DNA from: Albugo candida
Taxonomy: Eukaryota; Oomycota; Peronosporomycetes; Albuginales; Albuginaceae
Length of the DNA stretch: 64,000 bases
Assembly: GCA_905220665.1 (NCBI GenBank)
Contig: CAJNAR010000016.1
Location: forward strand, 62,001 to 126,000
Direction of reading: 5' to 3'
This document shows positions 11,163-21,008 of the stretch, in pieces (positions within the stretch are counted from its first letter, which is position 1; each line of letters begins with the position of its first letter). The translations under genes and the position numbers were made by a program. Below the pieces are notes generated by a model. That model worked only from the letters and a program-made list of their open reading frames with translations. It was not told the origin of the DNA and did no database searches.

Positions 11163-11190
11163 GAGTATACCGGTACTCCACCGGTATTCC
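11163..11190. promoter_or_regulatory. Paired ACCGGT palindromic element in the NVL/MTHFR divergent promoter
   Basis: The 47-bp gap between the divergent NVL and MTHFR starts holds GGAGTATACCGGTACTCC followed at once by ACCGGTATTCC. The two ACCGGT cores are about 12 bp apart and flanked by GGAGT/ACTCC arms, so the block reads similarly on both strands. The arrangement recurs next to the PP4-like start at 20668-20693. A role as a bidirectional core-promoter or transcription-factor site is inferred from position and repetition only. Confidence 0.45.
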
Positions 11191-11206
11191 TCGCATTACG
11201 CTATCA

Positions 11207-13432
11207 ATGTCGCGAATCATTACATCCATCCAGTCGACGTATCAGCAGCACTCGGACCTCACACACAAGTCCACGGCACGTCCTCGTCCCACAATCTCCT
11301 TTGAATACTTTCCGGCGAAAACGGAAGATGGGATTTTCAATCTTTTGAATCGAATTGAAGAAATGGGCTTTACGCTCCAGCCAACATTTGTGACGTTAAC
11401 GTGGCGTTCTGCGTTCAAAGATGCGTCCTTATGGCTCCGTATCGGTGCACATATTCAAAAGTGCTTTGAGCTGAACGTTTTGATGCATCTTACATGCCAC
11501 TTATCGCGGGAATCCATTAGAGAGATCCTCATACAAGCTCGAGAAATGGGAATTTGCAATATCTTGGCACTTCGTGGAGATCCGCCAATTGGAAAAGATC
11601 GCTGGGTAGCTAATCGTGATGGATTCAATAACGCTGTGGATCTCATTCAATTCATTCGGCAAGAGCATGGAGATTACTTTTGTATCGCGTGTGCAGGATA
11701 CCCCGAAGTCCATACGGAAGCATGGAATCAGCCAGAGTATTTGCCGCCTTCCAAAGAAGCCAAGAGTCTGGACCTTGAGCGACTCAAGATGAAGCAAGAC
11801 GCTGGAGCTGATTTCATCATCACACAATTCTTCTTTGACGTTGACAATTTACTTTGTTGGGTTCAAGACTGCGGTACAGCTGGTATCACGATTCCGATAC
11901 TCCCGGGGTATCTCCCGATCCAAAATTATAATTCGTTTGTAAAGTTCACACAATGGTGCAAGACTCGCGTTCCCGGAACAATATTGAAGACATTGGACAC
12001 GATACAGAACGATGATACTGCGGTGAAAGAGTATGGGACTCGACTGGCGATTGAAACGTGTGAGAGAATACTGAAAGCCGGAATACCTTCTCTCCATTTC
12101 TACACAATGAATTTGGCTACTACAGTCACCAAAATACTTTGTGGACTCGATTTAATTCCCAGTCCGAGTGAGCGCGAGCTTCCATGGCACACGACGATAC
12201 TACGACGTAATGTGACCAAAGCTGTTGCGGGAAAGTCAAACAGCGAGCTCAATGAGAAGCAAATGCGTCACATCTCCGACGGGGATCGAGAAAGCAATGG
12301 ACATTTACGAAAAAGCAAAGATGAGCGTGTCCGTCCGATTTTCTGGTCTAATCGTCAAGCTAGTTATATCGCGAGAACTTCAGGTTGGGACGACTACCCA
12401 AATGGACGCTGGGGTGATCGCACAAGTCCTGCTTATGGAGAGATCTCTGAGTATTATTTGGCATTCAAGCGACCAAAGTTGAATCGTTTGGAAATGTGGG
12501 GAAAGCCTGCATCGGAATCTGACGTCTGGAATGTATTTGTTCGTTTTTTGTCGGGACAAGTCACCCAGCTGCCGTGGTGTGAACAAGCATTATCCAAAGA
12601 AAGCTCCTTCATTCGAGAAAAGCTGAAATGGATCAATCAACATGGTTTCTTGACGATCAATAGCCAGCCGCGTGTGAATGGCGCGTCTTCCAGAGACTCT
12701 GCTGTTGGATGGGGTGGTGCTGATGGATTTGTGTTCCAGAAAGCATACGTGGAATTCTTTTGCTCGCCGTTGTGGATCCACAAACTCTTGAAGGCAATGG
12801 AAGCCTACCCGACACTTTCGTATCACGCTTTGGATCGTCAAGGGAACGAATTTCGAAATAAACCTGCGGATAGTGTCACCGCAGTCACGTGGGGAGTCTT
12901 CCCTGGAAGAGAAGTTCTCCAGCCAACGATTGTGGATACCAGCAGTTTTGGAGCGTGGAAGGATGAAGCATTCGAATTGTGGCAGACACAATGGGCAACT
13001 TTGTACGAGAAAGACTCCGAGACGTTCCAAGTGATCCAAGCCATTTGCTCTTCGTATTTCCTGGTCAACATTGTCGATCATGATTACACAAACGGTACGT
13101 TCCAATGCGACAGATACATCAAGTCGTACTGAATTGAATTTGATTCTTCCATAGAAAACAGCGATATTTTTCGAATTTTCACGCAGCTCATTGCCGATGA
13201 AATGAGTAAGGAAGCCCTTCACGATCGAATGTTTGATTTGGAGCATACAAATGAACGTCTCCACGAGAATGTCACTCAATTGATCCATTTACAGGATACT
13301 TTGATGGGCGATTTGAAGCAGGCTCACGCTGGAATGGAGTCTTTACGACGAGAGAATGACACACTTGCACTTCGAGTACGTCAATTGGAATCACAGCTCG
13401 CTAGTCCGCAAACACGATCGATCTTCACGTAG
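11207..13432 (+). CDS. Methylenetetrahydrofolate reductase with C-terminal coiled coil
   Basis: Predicted exons are 11207-13094 and 13155-13432 (60-bp intron), encoding 721 residues. The catalytic TIM barrel spans about residues 25-320: TISFEYFPAK with the conserved Glu, LTCHLSRE, LALRGDPP, and GADFIITQFFFD. A eukaryote-type regulatory domain follows at about 385-628, with RTSGWDDYPNGRWGD, EYYLAFKRP and SYFLVNIVDHDY; in animals and yeast it binds S-adenosylmethionine. The enzyme reduces 5,10-methylene-THF to 5-methyl-THF for methionine synthesis in the cytosol. Oddly, the frame does not end after the usual VDHDY: the splice leads into about 90 more residues ending in a clear heptad-rich coiled coil (HDRMFDLEHTNERLHENV, LRRENDTLALRVRQLE). 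Reading straight through the intron instead would stop at 13132, so intron retention would give the normal-length form. The start is the first ATG after the NVL promoter. Confidence 0.93.
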
Positions 13433-13583
13433 CGCACAGTTGATAAGTGGTACTTTGTTCAATGTATACGGTTGTGATGTTGAATCGATGTGGTGAATGC
13501 ATTGACTCCATTGTGTGCTTCCACGACACAATCGACAAGCCAAATTGACACGAGGAACGCTTGGAGGTGGTAGGAGACGATTC

Positions 13584-15582
13584 TCATCGGGTACGGAGCT
13601 CTGTCTCTGCGTGAATACTCTGATATCGATTCAAGACGCTCTCCCGATTCAAAAGGTTGTCATGAAGGCTTCCACCCACTCGATCCCTACAGCACGTATT
13701 CCATCTCACTTGTCGTAAAGCTCTCTTCCATCATGTACCATGATTTCGCGGTCTGTTGGGAGATACAGAATCCTTACACTTACGCAGCCAACCGTTGGCT
13801 CTGAGTTGCGTCGTCTACAAACTTCAAATCAGTCAAAAGCGCAAAACAGTACAAATGTATCGCACGTCTGAAAGTGTCGCCAAAAGGCTTTCGGAAGCGT
13901 CTGGATGTCTTTTGATTTGTTCAAGAACTTCAAAGTACTCGTCCGTTGTTCGTCGTGAAGCCGGACTCAATCCATCCAGCAGATCGCCAACCTTTTGATC
14001 CAGCACGAGTCAATAAGCTGTAACAGAAGAGTTGCATCTCACCATATTCAATAAAGCGCATGCTGCTTCCACAACGTGTGGCATCAGTGTCTCCTGATTC
14101 TCTAGCATCATGGAGATAGACACATGCATGATGTTTTCCGTCAAAAGCTGACGCCGGAAGAGGTCGCCAATGAGAAGCACATTCGCGATCATGCATTGCT
14201 GTCGCCAAGAGTACTGAATCCGAGACGCTGCTTCCAACTTCGAGTCGATTGCATCAACTTGCTCGATACACTCTTCTTCAACCAAAGCTTCATAACATTT
14301 GGTCAAGAAAATACGTCGAAAATTGATCGTTCGAGGTCCTTGACGGAATTCTGGACTATTTTGCGATATGTATGTGCAGAGTTGGGCGAATCCTTCCCTT
14401 CACAATAGAATTCCATCAGAATCTCATCCTCAAAACATTCTTTTGTACCATTGAGTAGGCTCGGCAATCGCGCGATCAAACAATTCTCCGATCACACTTT
14501 CCAATGTCTCTATACAACTGATCGGAATCTCTTGGAAGCGCACAAAGAATGAATCTATATCGGACACTTTGACTTCATCAAGGAGTCTAAAACATCACGG
14601 AAAGCAGCTTTGTCACCACACACGACTCTGTTACGTACTGTTGCATTCTTTTTCTGGCTAATTCGGATTCTTTGGCGAATGTGTCACAAATGGCTTCGGT
14701 ATCGTCCTCCCGATCGAGCGATTTGGTATTCTTAAAGTGTTTGTCATTTCCAAAGCTCATGAAAGCTGCATATTCGGTCGGATTGAAAAAGCACGTCAAA
14801 TTGGCTTCGTAGTGAGCGCCTGCAGCAATGGAGAACCCTCGATTTCGACGTCCCATCTTCTCCTTCCACATTCGGCGTTTGCTACCGTCGTGATCTCCAT
14901 ACCGATAAACCGCTCCAATTGTCTCATTCCAATCGATTCCGACGGGAAGCATTGTGTACAAAGGCTGAAACTACAATTCGAGCCAAATGCAGCGATAGCC
15001 ATTTGAAAATTAATCACCTCTATCTTCTTTTTTACCTGTAAAAGCTCTTTGATGGTGTAAATGAGCTTCCCGTTGTATCTGCAGCCCAATCTCTGCATTC
15101 TTTGTGTCATATTACGCGCATTTCCATCGAACTCATACGCTTACAGCTTCCGAGGACCGAAGCAGAGGCGGGAGGGAACATGGAACACGGTCACAAACGC
15201 TTTGAAACTACATATTGTCGAATGAATGCAACACCAAAATTGTTGCAGTTGAACTTTGACCTGTAATAAAAACTCGATCGAATATTTTATCGGATCGAGT
15301 GCCAAATCGCTTCTATTGCCACAAAAACGAGCCTCTCTGCTTTGCGCATTTGGCAAAGAGAAGGATTCCGGTAGGATGAGTGTGGTGGCTTCGCGGGAAT
15401 ACGTCTCATTCATGGATTGTGTCACGCTTGTTGGGCTTATTTCGGCATCATTTTTCGGTCTCACAGGGGAAAAGCTGGCAGGTGACCGAAATAATAGTAA
15501 GGTGATAGCTTTGAATAGGGTTGGAATGTGAATGTACACACCTTGGAACAAATTCCCCGGCGTTTGGATTGAGTTTTGTCAT
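13584..15582 (-). CDS. Short eIF4G-like factor: PAM2 + eIF4E-binding motif + MIF4G
   Basis: Hand-assembled exons: 15582-15542, 15474-15262, 15207-15145, 15092-15036, 14964-14639, 14586-14449, 14397-14043 and 13991-13853, with introns of 51-71 bp. The last exon(s) are unresolved; a stop at 13584 suits one splice choice and 13459 another. The protein, about 510 residues, starts with LNPNAGEFVP, a textbook PAM2 motif that binds the MLLE domain of poly(A)-binding protein. Next comes YSIEFLL, followed by a VCDRVP segment typical after eIF4E-binding sites (YxxxxL plus a hydrophobic residue), and then a second such motif, YTIKELL. The MIF4G domain contains LFDRAIAEP, FAQLCTYISQN and IGDLFRRQLLTENIM. 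It should bridge the cap-binding protein, poly(A)-binding protein and eIF4A during translation start. Normal eIF4Gs exceed 750 residues. Paip1 (PAM2 plus MIF4G) is the other candidate, but it lacks eIF4E motifs. It is convergent with MTHFR and divergent from the Snf2 gene. Confidence 0.75.
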
Positions 15583-15719
15583 GCGTTCCTCGGACAATTT
15601 CGCGTGCTGTGTTTGCTGACTATATAGGTGGGTATAATGTGGTCACCTTACTTGTATATTAGTGTGGCTTACATTATATATACTGTTCCCAGTAATTTGT
15701 GTGACGATTCTCGCTGAAT

Positions 15720-18700
15720 ATGGAGGGACGAAAAGTGATTACATCAGCGGACGTGAAGCGTCTAATGGACATGGCATTACATATGCAGCGAGAGAATCAG
15801 ACTAATCATCCAAAATACGCGCAGATTGTTACCTTACTCCGCCAGTATCACCAGCAGCAGCAAACGTCTGCTTCTTCATCAACGTTATCGTCAACGGCGT
15901 CCACGTTGAGACACAATGTAAAGTCATTAACTAAAGAAAATCCCTCCATGGAAACAAATCCAGTGCTCTCCTCCCATTCAACGTCCACCGTCGTGATTCC
16001 TCGTTCACCTGTGGTTCAAAACGATGATCCGTCCGCTACAAAAGCGATCAAACAAAATCCAAAGGAGATGAGTCTAATGAGGCGACTTGTACCAGATGCA
16101 ACTCCTCTCAGTCCATCCCCTCATCTCTCCGCTTTAGAAGCGCAATGTTTTCCCATTTACTCGCGTCATGCTTCCAGTATATCTTCCTTACAAAACACAC
16201 CACCGCATTCTGATAATTTACAAAATGATATCATGCATTTAGATCCTGTCAAACCCGATCCTCTCCAACAAACCAACTCCTCCGAATCCTTATCTAAATG
16301 CGTCAGCTCTTCCAAGAATTCTCGACACATTTCGGGCACGCGATGGCGACTTCTACTGCGTCAATGTCACTTACGTCACAAGAACCATTCCAACTTTGCC
16401 GACTCCAAGCACCTGTACACCGCTGAACTCGAGGAATTCGCCAGAAAGAGCTTTCAAGCGCTGGATCCAGCCAAAGATCCATATCTTCGATGCATTTTGA
16501 TCCAACGCAAACTTCGCCAACAAATGACGCAATTATACCTGGATCGACTCGATCAAGTCGGAATCCCTTCAGTGTCCATCTACAATCATCGTTTTCTCCG
16601 TTCCTTCCGTGCCAAATACCACAAAAGAACCAATTCGGATGGATATAATGATTCAGAGGGAAGCGAATTCGGATCTCAAAGCACATTAAACCTTCAAAAG
16701 AAGAAGCGATTCGCTCAGTATCAGGCGTACATGACGGCAATCATGGCGCACACTCGTAGTTTCTTCAGCTTCCACAAACAAGTCAAACTCCAGCTATCCA
16801 AATGTGCTCGTCACGCTAAAATCTTCGTGGAGCAGCGTATTTCCAAAGCCGAACGTGAAGAAGATCGCCAAGAAAGACTCCGATTAAAAGCTCTGAAAGC
16901 AAACGACATGGAAGCTTACATCAAACTCGTAGCGGAAGCCAAGAACGAACGCTTGTCGTACCTGTTGTCCCAAACGAATCAGTACTTGGACAGTATCCGC
17001 GAGCTCGTCGATCAGCATAAAGAGAAATTCCATTTGGTCGATCGGATGGCTTTAGAGACACAAAGCCCAGTGGAAGATGACACCAATACCGACATCAATT
17101 ACATCGAAATCGCATGCAGAAGTGAGCTTCCACGGCAACCGATGATGCTTGTGGGTGGCGATTTGAAGGAATATCAGCTTCGAGGCTTACAATGGATGGT
17201 ATCTTTATACGACAATCATTTGAATGGAATCCTCGCTGATGAAATGGGTCTCGGGAAAACGATTCAGACGATCGCATTGTTGACGTACATCACTGAAATC
17301 CGACATAATCATGGTCCTTTCCTCGTTGTTGTACCGCTGTCCACGCTATCGAATTGGGTCATTGAGTTCAAGAAATGGGCTCCAAAGCTTTTGATTGTGG
17401 TGTACAAAGGTGCTCCATGTGTTCGTAAAGAGCTCTTCCGTCAGGAAATGGCTTCATGTCAATTCAACGTTCTTCTCACCACGTACGAGTATACGATGAA
17501 GGATAAACATGTCTTGCGCAAATATGAATGGCAGTATATCATTGTCGACGAAGGTCATCGGATGAAGAACGCTCAAAGTAAATTCGCAATGACATTGGGA
17601 ACCATGTATCGTTCTCGAAATCGTCTTTTGCTGACGGGAACTCCGCTTCAGAACAGTCTTCCGGAGCTTTGGGCGCTGCTGAATTTTCTCCTTCCGACAA
17701 TTTTCGAGTCGGTCGATACATTTGAGCAATGGTTTAGTAAGCCATTCTCGCAATTCTCGGGGACGGGGAACGATACACAGAACAATTTGTCCGATGAGGA
17801 ACGAATGCTTATCATCAATCGGTTGCATCAAGTGTTGCGTCCGTTTTTGCTGCGTCGTGTGAAGGCTTCGGTGTTGGATCAATTACCGGAGAAAGTGGAA
17901 CGTGTGCTGAAATGTGAGCTTTCCGGCTGGCAAAAGATTCTTTATCGTCGTATTCAGCAAGGTGGTGCCATTCTACTGGAACAAGAAGGCAATGAGAAGA
18001 CCAGCAAGGCGAAATACACGTTCAAAGGTCTTTCCAATGTGCTCATGCAACTCCGTAAAGTGTGCAATCATCCGTACTTGTTCCAACCGCAAGGATACCC
18101 AATCGATTTTGATCTTGTTCGGTCGTCAGGAAAGTTTGAATTGCTTGATCGAATGCTTCCAAAGCTCAAAGCAGCTGGACATCGTGTCCTCATGTTCAGC
18201 CAAATGACGCAGCTCATGCACATTCTGGAAGACTACTTTCAGTACCGCGGCTTCACGTATCTTCGATTGGATGGATCCACGTCGGCCGATGAGCGAGAGC
18301 AACGAATGTTTATGTTCAACGCTTCGGATTCGCCTCATTTCATCTTTTTGTTGAGCACGCGAGCTGGAGGCTTGGGGCTGAATCTTGCTACTGCCGATAC
18401 TGTGATTATATTTGACAGCGATTGGAATCCAGCAATGGACGCTCAGGCGCAAGATCGAGCTCATCGGATCGGACAAAAGAATGAAGTTCGTGTGTTTCGT
18501 CTTGTGACCAATAGCCCAGTTGAAGAGAAGATTCTTTCACGAGCAACCAATAAGCTGAATATGAACAATTTGGTCGTAGAGGCTGGAAAGTTTAACAATC
18601 GATCCAAAGAAGCAGAACGTCGAGCGATGTTGGAAAGTCTTATTCGAATGGAAGCTGAGGAAGCTGCTGCGAATGCGAACGGAGATGGGAATACTGTTGA

Positions 18701-19622
18701 TGAAGGGCTCTCTGTGTTGGAAGACGATGAGATCAATGAGTTGATGGCACTTACAGAAGAAGAATTGGCATTGTACCAGCGAATGGATCATGAGCGAGAT
18801 CGATCGGATAAGGAATGGATCGAGCATCATCGACGTGGAAGCTTGATTCCCCAGCGATTGATGAGTGAGGAGGAGGTTCCGGAATGGCTCAAGGACGCAA
18901 ATCAGCAACTTGAGAGTCAACAAGAGCTCGCATCAAACAAAGACGATTGGCGTTGGGTTCTTGATGACCAGCAATCTGGACGTAAACGGAAGGAGGTCGT
19001 GTCGTATCGTGAAGCTTTGACGGAATCGGAATTCATCAAGATATGTGAGAATGGTGTGTCCAATGCTTCCGATCGACATGAAGGTGTGAAAAAGCACAAA
19101 AAAGCACCGCTAAAGACCGTTCGGCCTTCGTGTTTTGCCCCTCCTTCCTTGGATCAAGCAAGCAAAGACGCGCAAAAGACCCGAAAGACGTTGTGTTACT
19201 TCTATCGCAAAGTGTATGATGGAGTCTTGAAGCTGGTGGATGCTCGTGGTCATCCCCGCTCGGCCTTGTTCATGGCCAAACCTTCAGCGATCGAGTATCC
19301 AGACTACTATCAAATCATCAAACATCCAATATCGCTGGGCGTCATCAAGGAGCGTATCGACGGCCATTTATACAGCGATCACGCGATGTTTGCTGACGAT
19401 TTTCGCTTAATGGTTGAGAACGCTCAAGTGTACAATCCTTCAACGGCGTTGGTTGTTCAAGACGCATTGGCGATTGATCGATATATCCAGCGTCAGCTTC
19501 AGCAGATTCAAGCTAAATCTTTCTCACAGCTGACACAAGAGTACCAAGTCGCTCGTCAACAGCATCGTCAGCGTTCAAGAGCTCGAAAAGAGAAGAAACG
19601 AGCCAAATTGGAAGCGCAATAA
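15720..19622 (+). CDS. Snf2/Brahma-type chromatin-remodelling ATPase with bromodomain
   Basis: A single exon encodes 1300 residues in SWI/SNF ATPase order. After a Ser/Thr-rich N-terminus comes a basic helical HSA-like region (about residues 345-430). The DExx lobe has DEMGLGKTIQT (about 507), DEGH (about 609) and LTGTPLQN. The helicase C lobe has STRAGGLGLN (about 878) and QAQDRAHRIGQ. An acidic SnAC-like stretch follows, then a bromodomain (about 1170-1265) with YPDYYQIIKHPISL and VENAQVYNPS, including the asparagine that reads acetyl-lysine. DEGH in motif II and the C-terminal bromodomain indicate the Snf2/Brm/BRG1 subgroup rather than ISWI or CHD. It should slide or evict nucleosomes as the motor of a nuclear SWI/SNF-type complex. 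The start lies 137 bp from the divergent eIF4G-like gene. The stop is only 12 bp from the convergent phosphatase stop. Confidence 0.94.
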   Translation: MEGRKVITSADVKRLMDMALHMQRENQTNHPKYAQIVTLLRQYHQQQQTSASSSTLSSTASTLRHNVKSLTKENPSMETNPVLSSHSTSTVVIPRSPVVQNDDPSATKAIKQNPKEMSLMRRLVPDATPLSPSPHLSALEAQCFPIYSRHASSISSLQNTPPHSDNLQNDIMHLDPVKPDPLQQTNSSESLSKCVSSSKNSRHISGTRWRLLLRQCHLRHKNHSNFADSKHLYTAELEEFARKSFQALDPAKDPYLRCILIQRKLRQQMTQLYLDRLDQVGIPSVSIYNHRFLRSFRAKYHKRTNSDGYNDSEGSEFGSQSTLNLQKKKRFAQYQAYMTAIMAHTRSFFSFHKQVKLQLSKCARHAKIFVEQRISKAEREEDRQERLRLKALKANDMEAYIKLVAEAKNERLSYLLSQTNQYLDSIRELVDQHKEKFHLVDRMALETQSPVEDDTNTDINYIEIACRSELPRQPMMLVGGDLKEYQLRGLQWMVSLYDNHLNGILADEMGLGKTIQTIALLTYITEIRHNHGPFLVVVPLSTLSNWVIEFKKWAPKLLIVVYKGAPCVRKELFRQEMASCQFNVLLTTYEYTMKDKHVLRKYEWQYIIVDEGHRMKNAQSKFAMTLGTMYRSRNRLLLTGTPLQNSLPELWALLNFLLPTIFESVDTFEQWFSKPFSQFSGTGNDTQNNLSDEERMLIINRLHQVLRPFLLRRVKASVLDQLPEKVERVLKCELSGWQKILYRRIQQGGAILLEQEGNEKTSKAKYTFKGLSNVLMQLRKVCNHPYLFQPQGYPIDFDLVRSSGKFELLDRMLPKLKAAGHRVLMFSQMTQLMHILEDYFQYRGFTYLRLDGSTSADEREQRMFMFNASDSPHFIFLLSTRAGGLGLNLATADTVIIFDSDWNPAMDAQAQDRAHRIGQKNEVRVFRLVTNSPVEEKILSRATNKLNMNNLVVEAGKFNNRSKEAERRAMLESLIRMEAEEAAANANGDGNTVDEGLSVLEDDEINELMALTEEELALYQRMDHERDRSDKEWIEHHRRGSLIPQRLMSEEEVPEWLKDANQQLESQQELASNKDDWRWVLDDQQSGRKRKEVVSYREALTESEFIKICENGVSNASDRHEGVKKHKKAPLKTVRPSCFAPPSLDQASKDAQKTRKTLCYFYRKVYDGVLKLVDARGHPRSALFMAKPSAIEYPDYYQIIKHPISLGVIKERIDGHLYSDHAMFADDFRLMVENAQVYNPSTALVVQDALAIDRYIQRQLQQIQAKSFSQLTQEYQVARQQHRQRSRARKEKKRAKLEAQ

Positions 19623-19634
19623 TAAGTATCTATT

Positions 19635-20664
19635 TCATGTAAAGTACCCCGCATCGATTACGTCAGCGGAAGATGAAGCAGAGCCTTGAACGTCGACAGA
19701 TTGGGATCGATTAGCCTCTTTGAAGACCTTGTACGAGCGCTAGGGAACCCATGAGATTTCATTCACAAGTAATCAATCAACATCATACCTGAAGATTCTC
19801 ATCGACCTTCATGACCGCAGCGAGGTTTCCAAAGCGATGGCAATAGTTTGGCGCACTCCACACAGTTGAGAACGTCTCTCGAAATAATACTTGATATCCC
19901 TCCATACACAGCTGATGCGCTCGACTCATATGACGCAATCCATTCATATGTAAGAATTTCTCCACAATGTCGCCGCCAAAGATGTACCCGGCACCTCGTG
20001 GAGACTGAGTGAATTAGACGCAATGGATTGAGCGGGTGACACGTACCAAATGGAATCCCGTGTTCTTTGGATCGGGATCGGACCACACGATATCGGCAAA
20101 TGGTCCATCAGCTGGAATTTCCATGAATCGATGGATCATCCTCAATTGATCTAAATGGTGGATTGCAGGACTCAAACCTCCATGGAGGCAGAAGAGATGC
20201 TGATCTACAAGAGCTCCTAAAGGGAGGAAGTCGAACATGTCCATACACGCTTTGTACGGTCTCGGATCGCCGTCATATTTTTTGAGACATTCCATCTGGA
20301 AGCCATAAACGGCTGTGGTCTGACGTGATTCGTGATTCCCGCGCAAGAGAGTGACCGCAGAAGGGTACAGAACTTTGAAAATGCATAAAAGTGCGATAGT
20401 CTCCACACTCATTGCGCCACGATCGACAAAATCGCCAAGGAAGATATAGTGGGTCGATGGAACTGCGTCACTCAGCTTGAATAGCTCTAATAAATCGTAA
20501 AATTGGCCGTGGATATCGCCACAAATGGTCACAGGAGAACTTATGTGAACAATGTTGTCGTCTTGAACCATAATATCTTTCACGCGGTCGCATAACGCGA
20601 GAAATGTCGCACAATCGAGCAATTCGCCGCGCTGCAATCGTTCGAGCTGTTTGGCGACGTGCAT
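19635..20664 (-). CDS. PP4-like (PPP family) Ser/Thr phosphatase catalytic subunit
   Basis: Predicted exons 20664-20047, 20004-19789 and 19739-19635 (introns of 42 and 49 bp) give 312 residues, almost exactly the length of PP4c/PP6c. Every metal-site signature is present: GDIHGQFYDL, GDFVDRG, GNHES, HGGLSP, and RAHQL in the second exon with SAPNYC. The PP4-like stretch SPRGAGYIFG is created by the first splice, which supports that intron. The C-terminus is GYFT rather than the usual YFL whose last Leu is methylated in PP2A-type enzymes; the final exon is a splice prediction, so this should be checked. The frame is open far upstream, but the ATG at 20664 starts the standard core (KQLERLQRGELL). 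The paired ACCGGT element lies just upstream of this ATG. PP4 and PP6 are hard to separate by eye; PP4 fits slightly better. Confidence 0.88.
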
Positions 20665-20667
20665 GAG

Positions 20668-20693
20668 GAGTACCGGTACGGAACCGGTACTCC
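20668..20693. promoter_or_regulatory. Perfect 11-bp inverted repeat with ACCGGT cores at the PP4-like start
   Basis: Seen directly: GGAGTACCGGT, a 5-bp spacer, then ACCGGTACTCC, an exact inverted repeat ending 4 bp upstream of the phosphatase ATG. The NVL/MTHFR gap carries a closely related block. Being so close to the ATG, it could be a core-promoter or initiator-proximal site, or a 5'UTR hairpin. Confidence 0.5.
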
Positions 20694-21008
20694 GCCACCG
20701 ATACCTCAACGGATAACGAGATGATATCTGCTTGATGGCGTTATATAACGATATTACGATAGCGCTCCTGTAAAAACACATCAGCTCTCTTCCAAGCGTG
20801 AACGAAAATGTGGCTTTGGGGTCCATGTGCGGGTATGTCATGCACACAAACGTATCCATCCGATATGTCCACGATGCTGGAAACATACACTTCTTTTCAA
20901 TCGCTGAATCGCTCCAGTATTGCCTTTTTTTTGAGATTGTAATTGTCCATAATCTCATTGCTCTCTTCTGTAGAAGTCGATGGATGTACTCCGTCCAGCC
21001 CTAATGAT

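Noticed and set aside
13459..13583. Extension of the eIF4G-like gene to a stop at 13459
   Set aside because: One frame (VVEAHNGVNAFTTS) looks protein-like but joining it needs a splice I could not justify over the alternative ending at 13584; left as an open question.
20664..20958. 98-residue N-terminal extension of the PP4-like phosphatase
   Set aside because: The frame is open but the translated sequence has no similarity to phosphatases, and it runs through the palindromic promoter-like element. The core starts at ATG 20664.
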